A DNA stretch of 64,000 bases from Streptomyces sp. NRRL F-2580 (GTDB lineage Bacteria > Actinomycetota > Actinomycetes > Streptomycetales > Streptomycetaceae), in NCBI RefSeq assembly GCF_000720115.1, contig NZ_JOIR01000003.1:124001-188000 (forward strand), read 5' to 3'. Position 1 is the first letter of the stretch, and each line of letters begins with the position of its first letter. The notes under the pieces are model-generated. The model worked only from the letters and a program-made list of their open reading frames with translations. It ran no database searches and had not been told where the DNA came from. A program made the translations under genes and the position numbers. This document shows positions 32,743-46,726 of the stretch, piece by piece.

Positions 32743-33471
32743 ATGACGGGCAGTGCGATAAACCTGTGCAAGGTCGAGGAGACGGCTCCGGCCCTCGTGA
32801 GCCTCTACAAGAGCGCCGGGGTCTCCCTGCGCAAGTACGGCCTGGAGGGCGGGCGCGCCGCGGTCTACCTGGTGCTGGACTACTCCGGGTCGATGCGCCC
32901 GTACTACGCGGACGGCAGTGTGCAGGCCCTCGCCGACCGGGTGCTGGGACTCTCCGCGCACCTGGACGACGACGGCCGGGTACCGGTGGTCTTCTTCTCC
33001 ACGGAGGTCGACGCGGTGGAGGAGATCTCCCTCGCCGGGCACGAGGGGAAGGTCACCGCGATCGCCTCCCGTCTCGGCCACATGGGCAAGACGGCCTACC
33101 ACGCGGCGATGGACGCGGTGATCGACCACTACCTGGACTCCGGCGCGACGGACCCCGCCTTCGTCGTCTTCCAGACGGACGGCGGGCCGATCAACAAGCT
33201 CGCGGCGGAGAAGTACCTGTGCAAGGCGGCCCGGCTGCCGCTGTTCTGGCAGTTCGTCGGTTTCGGCAACACGCGCAGCACTCAGTTCGACTTCCTGCGC
33301 CGGCTGAACGAACTGCCCGTCCCCTCCCGGCGCGTGGTGGACAACGCCGGCTACTTCCACGCGGGCCTGGATCCGCGCACGGTCCCGGACGCTGAACTGT
33401 ACGACCGGCTGGTCGGGGAGTTCCCGGCCTGGCTGGCGGCGGCGCGCGGCGCGGGCATCGTGCGCGCCTGA
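32743..33471 (+). CDS. Von Willebrand factor A-domain protein, TerF-like
   Basis: A 242-residue vWA protein of the vWA-TerF-like group associated with tellurium-resistance and stress systems. The MIDAS metal site begins DYSGSM (about residue 47), with a second Thr in MGKTAYH and an Asp in QTDGGPINK. FWQFVGFGNTRSTQFDFLRRLNEL is typical of the group. It is cytoplasmic. No TerD-type genes are adjacent. The start ATG is close to the end of gene debris, with no strong ribosome site. Confidence 0.82.
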   Translation: MTGSAINLCKVEETAPALVSLYKSAGVSLRKYGLEGGRAAVYLVLDYSGSMRPYYADGSVQALADRVLGLSAHLDDDGRVPVVFFSTEVDAVEEISLAGHEGKVTAIASRLGHMGKTAYHAAMDAVIDHYLDSGATDPAFVVFQTDGGPINKLAAEKYLCKAARLPLFWQFVGFGNTRSTQFDFLRRLNELPVPSRRVVDNAGYFHAGLDPRTVPDAELYDRLVGEFPAWLAAARGAGIVRA

Positions 33472-33507
33472 CCCGGGACCGCCCCGGCCACGCGCTTTCA
33501 TGGACGT

Positions 33508-34062
33508 ATGACGCACACCAGCTGGGCAGTCTTCGAGAAGGCGGAGCCGGAGTTCGCGGCGGCCGTCCAGGCGCGCTTCGCGCAGTACCCGCACCATGTC
33601 CTGGCCACCCTCCGCAAGGACGGCTCCCCCCGGGTTTCCGGGCTGAACGTCGACATCCGCGGCGGTGAGCTGTGGCTCGGCATGATGGCGGGATCGATGA
33701 AGGCCAGGGACCTCCAGCACGACCCGCGCTTCGCCCTGCACACCAACCCGGGCGCGGGCGAGGAGATGCCCGACGGGGACGTACGGATCTCCGGGCGGAC
33801 GGTGGAGCTGGTGGACCCGCCCGAGCTGCACCGGTACGCGGAGGAGACGGAGACCCCGCACCCGTTCCACCTCTTCTACGCCGACCTGGCGGAGGTCGTC
33901 CACATCGGCGTGGAGGGCGATGAGCTGGTGCTGCGGTCGTGGACCCCGGCGCGCGGCGTGCACACCGTCCGCCGGGGCAACGACGACGAGCCGCCGCGCG
34001 AGGACCCGCAGCCGGGCGAGCAGGCACCGGGCGAGCCGGAGCCGGGCGGCGCGGCCGGCTGA
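33508..34062 (+). CDS. Pyridoxamine-5'-phosphate-oxidase-family FMN-binding protein
   Basis: A 184-residue split-barrel protein (PNPOx-like). Typical features are FPHHVLATL-type YPHHVLATLRKDGSPRVSGL, the strand GELWLGMMAGSMKARDL, and DPRFALHTN. It probably binds FMN, F420 or haem as a small reductase; the substrate is unknown. A Pro/Glu/Gly-rich tail of about 25 residues ends the protein. The 17-bp tandem repeats begin at its stop codon. Confidence 0.83.
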   Translation: MTHTSWAVFEKAEPEFAAAVQARFAQYPHHVLATLRKDGSPRVSGLNVDIRGGELWLGMMAGSMKARDLQHDPRFALHTNPGAGEEMPDGDVRISGRTVELVDPPELHRYAEETETPHPFHLFYADLAEVVHIGVEGDELVLRSWTPARGVHTVRRGNDDEPPREDPQPGEQAPGEPEPGGAAG

Positions 34063-34117
34063 GCGGTTCGGCCAGTTGAGCGGTTCGGCCAGTTGAGCGG
34101 TTCGGCTAGCTGAGCGG
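34059..34117. repeat. Three tandem copies of a 17-bp unit
   Basis: The unit tgagcggttcggccagt is repeated head to tail; the third copy is altered to ggctagc, and a fourth partial copy follows. It starts at the TGA stop of the PNPOx-like gene and runs into the end of the DUF1906 gene (34106), so it fills the convergent gap. Slippage-type duplication is likely. Confidence 0.85.
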
Positions 34118-35407
34118 GGGCAGGCCGCCGATCGGGCCGAGGGCGGCCGGGTCCACGTCCACCCAGTTGCGGTCGATGTTGATGGTGACCCCGCCGTAGG
34201 TGGCGTTGTGGTCGCCGCGGAACTGGTGGGCCCGGCGCGGGCCGGCCCACCGGGCCGTGCCCCTCGGCAGGCCCATGTCGGCGTCGCCGACGGAGGCCGA
34301 GAGGTTCCAGCGGGCGGCCCACAGCACGTCCGGCATGGCCTGCGGGGCCTGGTGGTAGTGGGCGCTCAGCGCCTTGACCCCGGAGCTCACCGAGACGTAG
34401 GCGGCGGAGCGGAAGCCCAGCTCGTGCAGCCGCTCCGTCCAGGCGGTCAGGTAGGCGACGACCGGGGCGTCCCAGGTGACGCGGTCCGTGTAGTTCTCCA
34501 GGTCGTTGTAGAGCACCGTGCCCTCGGGCATTCCGAGGGACCGGGCGGCGTCCACCGCGCCCTCGGCGGCCTCCCGCCCCTGCCCGTTGGCCTCGGAGGG
34601 GTCGGTGGACAGGCCGGTGCTGGAGCTGTTCCAGGGCTGCGGGCCGACCCAGATCGGCATCAGGTGCCAGCCCGCGGCGGCCTGCCGCTCGACCCAGCGG
34701 GCCGTGAGCCGCGGCTGGGCGCATGCCCGGGCGCGGCCGCCGATGTAGATGCCGATCGCGCGGAAGGGGGAGTCGGTCCGCCAGGTGTCCATGGCCTGCT
34801 GCGTCGGGGCGGTGCAGGCGTCGAAGCCCTCGCCCTTGAACGCCTCCTGGACGCCGCGGTGCCCGGCGCCGCCGGGGGCGACGGCGGGCGTCGCGGGGCG
34901 CGGGTCGGGGGTGGCCGCGCCCGGGCTCGCGCTCAGGGCGCGCGCCCGGGTGAGGACCCTGCGTACGGCGTCGGGCGCGTCCCCGTAGGAGACGGTGGCC
35001 ATGACCCCGGGCCGGAGCAGGGCGTAGCGCAGCTCGTTGCTGGCGGAGGGGTGGGGGGCCTCGGGCAGGGCGGTGGCGGTCTCGACGGTGACGGTGGGGA
35101 CGTCGGCGCGTTCGGGAGCCCCGTCGAGGGGTTCGAGGTGCAGGGTGTCGGCGCGGTTGACGACGGCCCGGCCGGCGCATTCGCTCTGGGTACCGGCGTG
35201 GCCGAGGTACAGGGTGGGCAGGTCGAGCCGGAGGCAGGCGGCGGGATCGCGGTCGAGGTCGACGACCCGCCAGTCGGCGGGGACGGTGAGGCGCAGCCCG
35301 TGGTAGTCGACGGTCTGCCGGTCGGCGGCGGCTACGGAGGACTGGACGGACAGCAGCAGGGCGGCGGCGCCGAGCAGCCCGCTCAGCAGGGTTCGGGTGG
35401 GGGCCAT
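34106..35407 (-). CDS. Secreted DUF1906 glycoside-hydrolase-like protein
   Basis: A 433-residue secreted protein. The signal peptide is MAPTRTLLSGLLGAAALLL to VAAA. Residues about 30-165 form a variable N-terminal domain (VDYHGLRLTVPADWRVVDLD). A DUF1906 domain (Rv2525c-like) follows from about 195: EGFDACTAPTQQAMDTW, AIGIYIGG, GWHLMPIWVG, YNDLENYT and HQFRGDHNATYGG. DUF1906 has a TIM-barrel related to GH25 lysozymes and is thought to act on the cell wall; the substrate is not known. Two Cys in the domain may pair. Confidence 0.83.
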   Translation of the reverse strand: MAPTRTLLSGLLGAAALLLSVQSSVAAADRQTVDYHGLRLTVPADWRVVDLDRDPAACLRLDLPTLYLGHAGTQSECAGRAVVNRADTLHLEPLDGAPERADVPTVTVETATALPEAPHPSASNELRYALLRPGVMATVSYGDAPDAVRRVLTRARALSASPGAATPDPRPATPAVAPGGAGHRGVQEAFKGEGFDACTAPTQQAMDTWRTDSPFRAIGIYIGGRARACAQPRLTARWVERQAAAGWHLMPIWVGPQPWNSSSTGLSTDPSEANGQGREAAEGAVDAARSLGMPEGTVLYNDLENYTDRVTWDAPVVAYLTAWTERLHELGFRSAAYVSVSSGVKALSAHYHQAPQAMPDVLWAARWNLSASVGDADMGLPRGTARWAGPRRAHQFRGDHNATYGGVTINIDRNWVDVDPAALGPIGGLPPLS

Positions 35408-35680
35408 GATCCGGATAGTTACCAGACGGCGCGGCCCTCAACGGTGCGGCGTTACACCCCGGATGGGCCGTCCGGCCCAGACCGGATCGTGCCGGTCCGC
35501 GGGCGCCCGCCGGGTCGGTCGCGAGGATCCGTCCCTCTCCTCGTCCCCGAGCTCGACGAACGGCGGGAGCGCCCCCTCCCGTCGGGCATCACCCGCACGA
35601 GCGAACCGATCCGAGCGGACCCGAGGGTCATGCCCGGGACGTCAGCAGGCGCGACCGCCTTCTCTGCCGGAGCGAGCCGT
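35408..35680. other. 273-bp intergenic region, no clear gene
   Basis: This lies between the DUF1906 start and the XRE-regulator stop. A minus-strand frame of about 80 codons (35452-35694) containing MTLGSARIGSLVRVMPDGRG has no family and overlaps the regulator's end, so I do not call it. The position is where a small DUF397 partner of the XRE protein often lies, but I see none. Confidence 0.45.
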
Positions 35681-36517
35681 TCAAGTCTGCGCACATGTGG
35701 CGTATTCAGCCGCCACCGACTCGATCATGACGAGGGACGCCCCGAACGACAATGCAGCAACCCTGGCCAGGTCGTAATGCCTCCAGTGGCGGCGGACCAG
35801 AGCCGCGTCGTCGAACAACTGCCCCACGCTGGGCCCCTCCGTGTACACCACGTCGCCGGCGTCGGCGAACTGCATGATGCTCACAAACGAACCCAGGGCA
35901 CCATGGGCTCCGGCCGAGAAGGGCACCACCTGCACGGTGATCCGATGGGCACGGACATACGAGGAGATGTGCCGCAACTGGGCAGCCATCACCACGGGCC
36001 CCCCGACCGCCGTACGCAACACCGCCTCGTGCAGGATGACCGAGAGTTCAGGGGTCGACGGAGCATCAAGGAGTCGTGCGCGCTCCAAACGGGACGCGAC
36101 CAGGGCATCGACGTACTCGGCAAGCGCGGTGGGGTTGGCACCACGGATCACGGCCCGGGCGTAATCCTCCGTCTGGAGCAACCCGGGCACCAGAGTGGGG
36201 CCGTACTCATAGAGGGCTGTAGCCCGATGTTCCAGCTCGGCCACGACGGCGAAGTCCTCAACCTGCTTCGACTTGAACGCCCTGGACAGGCGCGTGAAGT
36301 AATCCCCGGTGTCCAGCGCCTTGTCGATGTGCGCAGCGATCTCCGGACGGAGTCGGCGCTGGCCGTTCTCCATCTGTCCGACGTACGAACCGGTGGCGAA
36401 GATCCTGTCGCCCAGCCTCTCCTGAGTCAGCCCGGCGGCCTCGCGGCTGCGCCGCAGTTCCTCGCGGGTGAACTCCTCCGGCGTCTGCGCCCCACCCTCG
36501 TCCTTCGGCTTGGCCAT
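35681..36517 (-). CDS. XRE-family regulator with DUF5753 (Scr1-type)
   Basis: A 278-residue DNA-binding regulator. The helix-turn-helix (about residues 17-72) is LRRSREAAGLTQERLGDRIF then GSYVGQMENGQRRLRPEIAAHID. The DUF5753 domain (about 90-270) has LYEYGPTLVPGLLQTEDYAR and ITVQVVPFSAGAHGALGSF. Such proteins are very numerous in Streptomyces, often paired with DUF397 or AbrB-like proteins (as in the BldB/WhiJ systems); no partner is adjacent. The start has GGGAG 7 nt upstream. Confidence 0.87.
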   Translation of the reverse strand: MAKPKDEGGAQTPEEFTREELRRSREAAGLTQERLGDRIFATGSYVGQMENGQRRLRPEIAAHIDKALDTGDYFTRLSRAFKSKQVEDFAVVAELEHRATALYEYGPTLVPGLLQTEDYARAVIRGANPTALAEYVDALVASRLERARLLDAPSTPELSVILHEAVLRTAVGGPVVMAAQLRHISSYVRAHRITVQVVPFSAGAHGALGSFVSIMQFADAGDVVYTEGPSVGQLFDDAALVRRHWRHYDLARVAALSFGASLVMIESVAAEYATCAQT

Positions 36518-36618
36518 GAGCCAACTCCCCGCTTCCGCAGTGCCCGCACTCCGCGAAGGAGCGTAGTCCTCGCCGCGACGCCGGAACAACGGAACGCATT
36601 GATATGACCACGGAACGC

Positions 36619-36662
36619 CACAGCGCCCGCCATCCCTGGTCGGGGACATGGCGGGCGCTGTG
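36619..36662 (-). terminator. Perfect 15-bp terminator downstream of gltD
   Basis: The arms 36619-36633 and 36648-36662 (cacagcgcccgccat and its complement) enclose a 14-nt loop. They lie about 70 nt past the gltD stop, before the XRE gene. A second, smaller hairpin (cccgccc-gaa-gggcggg, 36703-36719) sits closer to gltD. Both can end the gltBD transcript. Confidence 0.82.
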
Positions 36663-36732
36663 TCAGAGTTCCGCACTCCGTTGTACGGACCGTATGAGGG
36701 GTCCCGCCCGAAGGGCGGGGGTACCGCGGGTA

Positions 36733-38185
36733 TTACACCGTCAGGGAGCGGTCCGTCGGCTTGACCGGGTACGGGAGGGCGCTGGTGCCGGTCAGGAAGC
36801 GGTCCACGCCGCGGGCGGCCGAGCGGCCTTCCGCGATGGCCCAGACGATGAGCGACTGGCCGCGGCCCGCGTCACCGGCGACGAAGACGCCGTCGACGTT
36901 GGTCGCGTAGGAGGCGTCGCGCTCGATGTTGCCGCGGGCGTCCAGCTCCAGGCCGAACTGGTCGACCAGGCCGTTGGCCTGGTCCGTGCCCGTGAAGCCC
37001 ATCGCCAGGGTGACCAGCTGGGCCGGGAGGACCCGCTCGCTGCCCGGCTTCTGCTCCAGCTTGCCGTCCTTGAACTCGACCTCGGCCAGGTGCAGCGCCT
37101 GGACGTTGCCGTCCTCGTCGCCCTCGAAATGGGTGGTCGAGACGGAGTAGACCCGCTCGCCGCCCTCCTCGTGCGCCGAGGTGACCTTGTAGAGCATCGG
37201 GAAGGTCGGCCACGGCTGGTTGGCGTTGCGCTCCTCGCCCGGCTTCGGCATGATCTCCAGCTGCGTGACCGAGGCCGCGCCCTGGCGGTGGGCGGTGCCC
37301 ACGCAGTCCGCGCCGGTGTCGCCGCCGCCGATGACGACCACGTGCTTGCCCTCGGCGGTGATGGGGGGCGCCATGAAGTCGCCCTCCTGCACCTTGTTCG
37401 CGAGCGGCAGGTACTCCATCGCGAAGTGGATGCCGTTCAGCTCGCGGCCCGGGACCGGGAGGTCGCGGGAGACCGTGGCGCCCGCCGCGATGACCACCGC
37501 GTCGAACCGCTTGCGCAGGTCGGTGGCGGTGATGTCGCGGCCGACCTCGATGCCGGTACGGAACTTGGTGCCCTCCGCGCGCATCTGCTCGATGCGGCGG
37601 TTGATGTGCACCTTCTCCATCTTGAACTCGGGGATGCCGTAGCGCAGCAGGCCGCCCACGCGGTCGGCTCGCTCGTACACCACCACGGTGTGCCCGGCCC
37701 GGGTCAGCTGCTGGGCCGCGGCGAGACCCGCCGGGCCGGAGCCGATGACGGCGGCCGTCTTGCCGGAGAGGCGCTCCGGCGGCTGCGGGGTGACGTTGCC
37801 GTTGTCCCAGGCCTTGTCGATGATCGAGACTTCGACGTTCTTGATCGTGACGGCGGGCTGGTTGATGCCCAGCACGCACGCCGACTCGCACGGAGCGGGG
37901 CACAGACGGCCCGTGAACTCCGGGAAGTTGTTCGTGGCGTGCAGGCGCTCGCTCGCCGCCGACCAGTCGTCGCGGTACGCGAAGTCGTTCCACTCGGGGA
38001 TCAGGTTCCCGAGCGGGCACCCGTTGTGACAGAACGGGATGCCGCAGTCCATGCAGCGGCCGGCCTGCTTGCTGATGATCGGGAGCAGCGAGCCCGGAAC
38101 GTAGACCTCGTTCCAGTCCTTCAGCCGGTCGGCGACAGGACGGGTGCAGGCGGTCTCGCGCTGGGTGGTGAGGAAGCCCTTCGGG

Positions 38186-38193
<8 letters not shown>
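36733..38193 (-). CDS. gltD: Glutamate synthase (NADPH) small subunit
   Basis: A 486-residue beta subunit of GOGAT. It passes electrons from NADPH through FAD and iron-sulfur clusters to GltB. The N-terminal ferredoxin-like part has [17 protein letters not shown] and [10 protein letters not shown] (about residues 47-110). The FAD-binding GxGxxG is [15 protein letters not shown], and the NADPH-binding part is [15 protein letters not shown]. It ends [21 protein letters not shown]. The start overlaps the gltB stop by 8 bp, so the two subunits are coupled. Confidence 0.96.
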
Positions 38194-42781
<4,588 letters not shown>

Positions 42782-43108
42782 CGGCTCTCCCGTCGTCGTC
42801 GTGGCATATGTGCATAGCCGAGGGACGACGTTGGCCCTCTGCGAAATTTCGTGCAGATTACATGATGACGACAATCCCGAGAAGCGGATACGCCATTCCA
42901 GCATGCGGACACTGCGCGAAGCAGAAAGAGGGGACTTCCGCGGCGTTCCACGAACGCAGACCGACGCGACACGAGGCGGAGGTCCCGGGTGCAGGGCGGG
43001 CATCGTTGCCCGGAGTCCTGGTCTGATTCCCGGCGGACACAGGATCGAAACCGCCGAGTAACGGAGTACTTATGTGGTGCGCTGCATAGTGTCTCACTCC
43101 GAGGCCGG
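42782..43108. other. 327-bp region upstream of gltB
   Basis: No gene is seen. This is the leader or promoter region of gltB, as the VIT gene on the other side ends at 43109. It contains a perfect 10-bp palindrome cgaaatttcg (42842-42851) flanked by offset tctg/caga arms, about 60 nt upstream of gltB, which could bind a regulator. I find no match to the GlnR box pattern GTnAC-n6-GAAAC that I can defend. Confidence 0.5.
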
Positions 43109-43840
43109 TCAGCCTATGGCTCCGCCGATCCAGGTTCCCAGGATGTACGTCACACCGGCGGCCGCGCCACCCAGGACGAGCTGGCGCAGACCGCTGTACC
43201 ACCAGGACCGGGCGGTGACCCTGGAGACGACGGCGCCGCAGGCGAAGAGCCCGACCAGCGCGAGCAGCACCGCGGGCCACAGGGCCGTGGCGCCGAGCAG
43301 GTACGGCAGTACGGGGAGCAGCGCGCCCAGCGCGAAGGAGCCGAAGGACGAGACCGCGGCGACGATCGGCGAGGGCAGGTCGTCGGGGTCGATCCCGAGC
43401 TCCTCGCGGGCGTGGATCTCCAGCGCCTGCTCGGGGTCGCGGGACAGCTGCGTGGCGACCTGGCGGGCGAGCGCGGGCTCGACGCCCCGGGAAACGTAGA
43501 GCTCGGCCAGCTCCTCCATCTCGTCCACCGGGTGCTTGCGCAACTGCTGCCGCTCTATGTCCAGTTCGGCGAGGACCAGTTCGCGCTGCGAGGCGACGGA
43601 GGTGTACTCGCCGGCCGCCATCGAGAAGGCGCCGGCCGCGAGGCCCGCCAGTCCGGTGATGACGACGGTCTGCGGGGCGACGGCGCCGCCGGCCACGCCG
43701 GTCATGAGGGCGAGGTTGGACACGAGCCCGTCCATGGCACCGAAGACGGCGGGCCGCAGCCATCCGCCGTTGACGTCGCGGTGGGTGTGGTTGTCCCGGT
43801 GCGCGGTGTGCAGCGGTGCTTCGATGTCGATGATGGACAT
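43109..43840 (-). CDS. VIT1/CCC1-family iron/manganese transporter
   Basis: A 243-residue integral membrane protein of the VIT family, which exports or stores Fe2+/Mn2+. The first helix region is GGWLRPAVFGAMDGLVSNLALMTGVAGG, with conserved Asp and Asn. AAGEYTSVASQRELVLAEL has the family Gly-Glu-Tyr. A long cytoplasmic helical hairpin (about residues 100-165) carries the acidic metal-binding residues. Three further membrane helices end the protein. It diverges from the ADP-ribosylglycohydrolase operon. The start MSIIDIEAPLH has GGGGAG upstream. Confidence 0.88.
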   Translation of the reverse strand: MSIIDIEAPLHTAHRDNHTHRDVNGGWLRPAVFGAMDGLVSNLALMTGVAGGAVAPQTVVITGLAGLAAGAFSMAAGEYTSVASQRELVLAELDIERQQLRKHPVDEMEELAELYVSRGVEPALARQVATQLSRDPEQALEIHAREELGIDPDDLPSPIVAAVSSFGSFALGALLPVLPYLLGATALWPAVLLALVGLFACGAVVSRVTARSWWYSGLRQLVLGGAAAGVTYILGTWIGGAIG

Positions 43841-44090
43841 GCTCAGATATCTCCCCATTTGTGCCAACGGGTGCCGCGAGACACCCCGCTCCCCTGAACA
43901 CCTCGAAACTACGCACGATTTCTGCCGCCCGCCAGCAAGGAAGGCCGTACTTACCTGCGGTTTTGCGGGTCGGCGACCGGGTGACGACAGGGTTCGCGGG
44001 GTGTTTTGCGACGAGCGACAAACCACATGCCATGGCACAAATCCCCCAAGGGCTCATGATGAGCCCCATCCAATGTGGGAGAGGCGCGCC

Positions 44091-45086
44091 ATGGAGCCGG
44101 TGAAGCTGATTGCATGCAATCCGCAGGTCCTCCTCGAACGGGCCAGGGGCGCTCTTCTCGGGCTCGCGGTGGGCGACGCGCTGGGCGCCCCGGCGGAGAA
44201 CATGAAGCCTTCGGAGATCCGGGCGAAGTGGGGCCGCATCGAGGGCTTCGTGTCGGAGGACCCGGCGGGCACGGACGACACCGAGTACGCGATCTTCTCC
44301 GGGCTGCTGCTGGCCCGCCACGGCTCGGCGCTCACGGTCTCCCACGTGGAGCGGGCCTGGCACCACTGGATCGCGGACCTCGACGAAGGCCCGTTCCGGG
44401 GCGCGGGCTTCTCGGAGCGCGGCACGCTGGAGAACCTGCGCCGGGGGCTCGCGGCCCCCATCTCCGCCCAGCACCGGCACGCGTGGTCGGACGGTCTCGC
44501 CATGCGGGCGGCCCCGTTCGGCGTCTTCGCCGCGGGCCGGCCCGCCGAAGCGGCCCGGCTCGTCGCCATCGACGGCTCGGTCAGCCACGACGGCGAGGGC
44601 ATCTACGGCGGGCAGGCGGTGGCGGCGGGCGTGGCGGCGGCCATGGCCGGCGGCAGCCCGGCGTCCGTCGTCTCCGCGGCCCTGTCCGTGATCCCGTCCG
44701 ACTCCTGGACGGCCCGCTCCCTGCGCCGGGCGGTCACCGCCGCCCCGCGCGGGGAACGGGCCGTGCGCTCGGCGGTGGTCATCGGCGGCTACCCGTGGAC
44801 GGACCTGGCACCCGAGGCCGTCGGCCTCGCCTTCGGCGCCTTCGCCGCCTGCCGGGGCGACTTCCCCTCCTCGGTCCTGACCGCGGTCAACATGGGCCGC
44901 GACGCCGACACCACGGCGGCGGTGGCGGGCGCCCTCTCCGGCGCGATGTCGGGCGCCGCCGCGATCCCCGCCGCCTGGTCCTCGGCCATCGGCCCGGTCC
45001 GCGGCAGCTGCCTCCCCTCGATGCGGGGCTACCACGTCGTCGACATCGCGGACCTCCTCACCCCCGAATACGAGGCCCCCCGATGA
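44091..45086 (+). CDS. ADP-ribosylglycohydrolase paralogue 1, metal site intact
   Basis: A 331-residue member of the ADP-ribosylglycohydrolase (ARH) fold. ARH enzymes cleave ADP-ribosyl bonds or other N-ribosides with two Mg2+ ions. All three family motifs are present: GLAVGDALGAPAE (about residues 24-36), the metal motif GTDDTEYAIFSG (about 60-71), and NMGRDADTTAAVAGAL with the C-terminal metal ligands (about 266-281). It probably acts as an active hydrolase. It is first in the seven-gene operon, with GGGAGAGG 6 nt before the ATG and a 4-bp overlap with the next gene. Confidence 0.9.
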   Translation: MEPVKLIACNPQVLLERARGALLGLAVGDALGAPAENMKPSEIRAKWGRIEGFVSEDPAGTDDTEYAIFSGLLLARHGSALTVSHVERAWHHWIADLDEGPFRGAGFSERGTLENLRRGLAAPISAQHRHAWSDGLAMRAAPFGVFAAGRPAEAARLVAIDGSVSHDGEGIYGGQAVAAGVAAAMAGGSPASVVSAALSVIPSDSWTARSLRRAVTAAPRGERAVRSAVVIGGYPWTDLAPEAVGLAFGAFAACRGDFPSSVLTAVNMGRDADTTAAVAGALSGAMSGAAAIPAAWSSAIGPVRGSCLPSMRGYHVVDIADLLTPEYEAPR

Positions 45087-46726
45087 CGCCCCCGGACCCC
45101 ACCCCGCCTCCCGCCCCTACGGGCCCAGGACCTCGCGCACCACTGCCCGGGCCCCTGGCTGGGGCCGGAGCCGTAGCCACAACCGTGGCCGGCGCCGGGG
45201 CCGGAGCAGCAGCCACGGCCGGGCCCCTGGGCGGAGGCGGACCGCTGGTCGGGGCTGCGGTCACGGTCGGGTGGGGCGGGGGTGTGGGCTTCGGGGTGGT
45301 CGGCGGAGGGCCAGGCCTCCGCATCGCCGGGGTCCGGGTCATCGACCGGATCGTCGAGCGGGCCCCCGTGACCACCGAGCCCCCCGCGGGCGCCCCGAGG
45401 ATCGTCGAGCCGGCCCCCGCACCCGCCAAGCCCCCCGCCGGGGCACGGACCGTCGAGCCGGCCCTCGCAGGGGCACCACGGACCGTCGAGCCGGCCCTCG
45501 CAGGGGCACCTCGGACCGCCGAGCAAGCCCCCGCAGGGGCACCACGAACCGTCGAGCCGGCCCCCGCACCCGCCGAGCCCCCCGCAGGGGCCCGGCGGAT
45601 CGAGGGCCTCCTCCTCGGCCTCGCCGCAGGCGACGCGGCCGGGTGGCCCGCCGCCCGCCACCGCGCCAGCCGGATGCCCGAGTGGACCCGCCGTCTCACC
45701 CGCGAGCTCGACACCTTCGCCGAGCAGAACGCCACCACCACCCTCCCCGTCCCCATCGCCCTCAACCAGCCCCCCGAACCCCTGCGCCTCGGCCCGTCCG
45801 ACGACGCCGAGTGGGCCGCCTTCGTCGCCGAGTCCGTGCTCACCGCCGCCGGCGTACTGCTCAGCGACCTCTCCCGGTCCCGCCGCATGCGCGCCGCGAT
45901 CGACCTCGCGTGGAACGCCCTGGCCTCCGAGGTCGCCGCGGCAGCGGAACGCGCGCCCGAGGTCGAGTCCGCCGTCCTCCCCCTGCGCGCCCGGATCTCC
46001 GTACGCGCCGGCCTCGGCAACCTCGCCACCGGCCTGCGCCCGCCCGCCACCGGCCACGACAACCCGCACTACTTCGACGACGCCGCCTGCATCCGTGCCT
46101 GCGTGCTCGCCGTCGTCCACCCGGGCGACGCCGCGGCCGCCGCCGACCTCGCCGAGTTCGACGCCCGCTACACCCAGGACGGCGACGGCGTCCACGGCGC
46201 CCGCGCCATGGCCGCCGCCATCGCCACCGCCCTCACCACCGCGGACGTCGACGCCGCCGTGGAGGCCGCCCTCGCCCAGCTCCCCGAGGCCACCGAGATC
46301 GGCCGCAACGCCCGCCACGCCGTGAACCTCGCCCGGACCCGCACCGACGGCGGCGGCGCCTTCGCCATCGTCCCCATCCTCGAACACGAGATCGTGGACC
46401 ACGTCTACAGCTACGGGATCGCCGCCGCCGAGACCGTCCCCGTGGCCCTCGCCCTCGCGACCGCCGCCCGCGGCAGGGTGACCGAGGCCGTCCCGGCGGC
46501 CGCCTGCCTGTCCCGCGTCGCGGACTCCGCCCCCGCCCTCGCCGGCGCCCTCACCGGCGTGCTCGGCGGCGGCGATTCGATCCCCGCCGCCTGGCGCGAG
46601 GCCTGCCGCACCCTGTCCGGCTGCGCCCTCCCCCGCCTCGCCGGCACCGACCTCGTGGAACTCGCCGCGCTCCTCGCGCGCACGGAACTCACCTCACCCA
46701 CACCTCAGGGGATGATTCGGACATGA
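45083..46726 (+). CDS. ADP-ribosylglycohydrolase paralogue 2, degenerate metal site and repeat-rich N-terminus
   Basis: A 547-residue protein. Residues 1-95 are Gly/Ala/Pro-rich. Residues about 95-175 are built on an 11-residue repeat (GAPRTVEPALA and variants, from a 33-bp DNA repeat). The ARH domain begins at about 176 (IEGLLLGLAAGDAAG). The metal motif TDDT is changed to SDDAEWAAF, and the C-terminal GRDxDT motif to SRVADSAPALAG, so one or both metals are probably lost. It is likely a non-catalytic or altered subunit. It overlaps both neighbours by ATGA. Confidence 0.85.
   Translation: MTPPDPTPPPAPTGPGPRAPLPGPLAGAGAVATTVAGAGAGAAATAGPLGGGGPLVGAAVTVGWGGGVGFGVVGGGPGLRIAGVRVIDRIVERAPVTTEPPAGAPRIVEPAPAPAKPPAGARTVEPALAGAPRTVEPALAGAPRTAEQAPAGAPRTVEPAPAPAEPPAGARRIEGLLLGLAAGDAAGWPAARHRASRMPEWTRRLTRELDTFAEQNATTTLPVPIALNQPPEPLRLGPSDDAEWAAFVAESVLTAAGVLLSDLSRSRRMRAAIDLAWNALASEVAAAAERAPEVESAVLPLRARISVRAGLGNLATGLRPPATGHDNPHYFDDAACIRACVLAVVHPGDAAAAADLAEFDARYTQDGDGVHGARAMAAAIATALTTADVDAAVEAALAQLPEATEIGRNARHAVNLARTRTDGGGAFAIVPILEHEIVDHVYSYGIAAAETVPVALALATAARGRVTEAVPAAACLSRVADSAPALAGALTGVLGGGDSIPAAWREACRTLSGCALPRLAGTDLVELAALLARTELTSPTPQGMIRT
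45372..45600. repeat. 33-bp coding repeats in ADP-ribosylglycohydrolase paralogue 2
   Basis: The unit ggggcaccacggaccgtcga then gccggccctcgca recurs about five times with variation, coding for GAPRTVEPALA-type peptides. Longer variants add a PAKPPAGA or PAEPPAGA arm. Pro/Ala/Thr-rich low-complexity linkers of this kind are usually disordered tethers. The repeat is in frame and its copy number could vary between strains. Confidence 0.8.

Noticed and set aside
34059..34117. Short tandem repeats as a CRISPR-like array
   Set aside because: Units are directly adjacent without spacers, so it is a simple tandem duplication.
35452..35694. 80-codon minus-strand frame after the XRE regulator
   Set aside because: Overlaps the regulator's coding end, has no ribosome site and no recognisable family (not DUF397).
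36601..36720. Possible attachment site from the paired 15-bp repeats near gltD
   Set aside because: The repeats are inverted with a short loop at a gene end, so a terminator is the simpler reading. No integrase or tRNA gene lies next to them.
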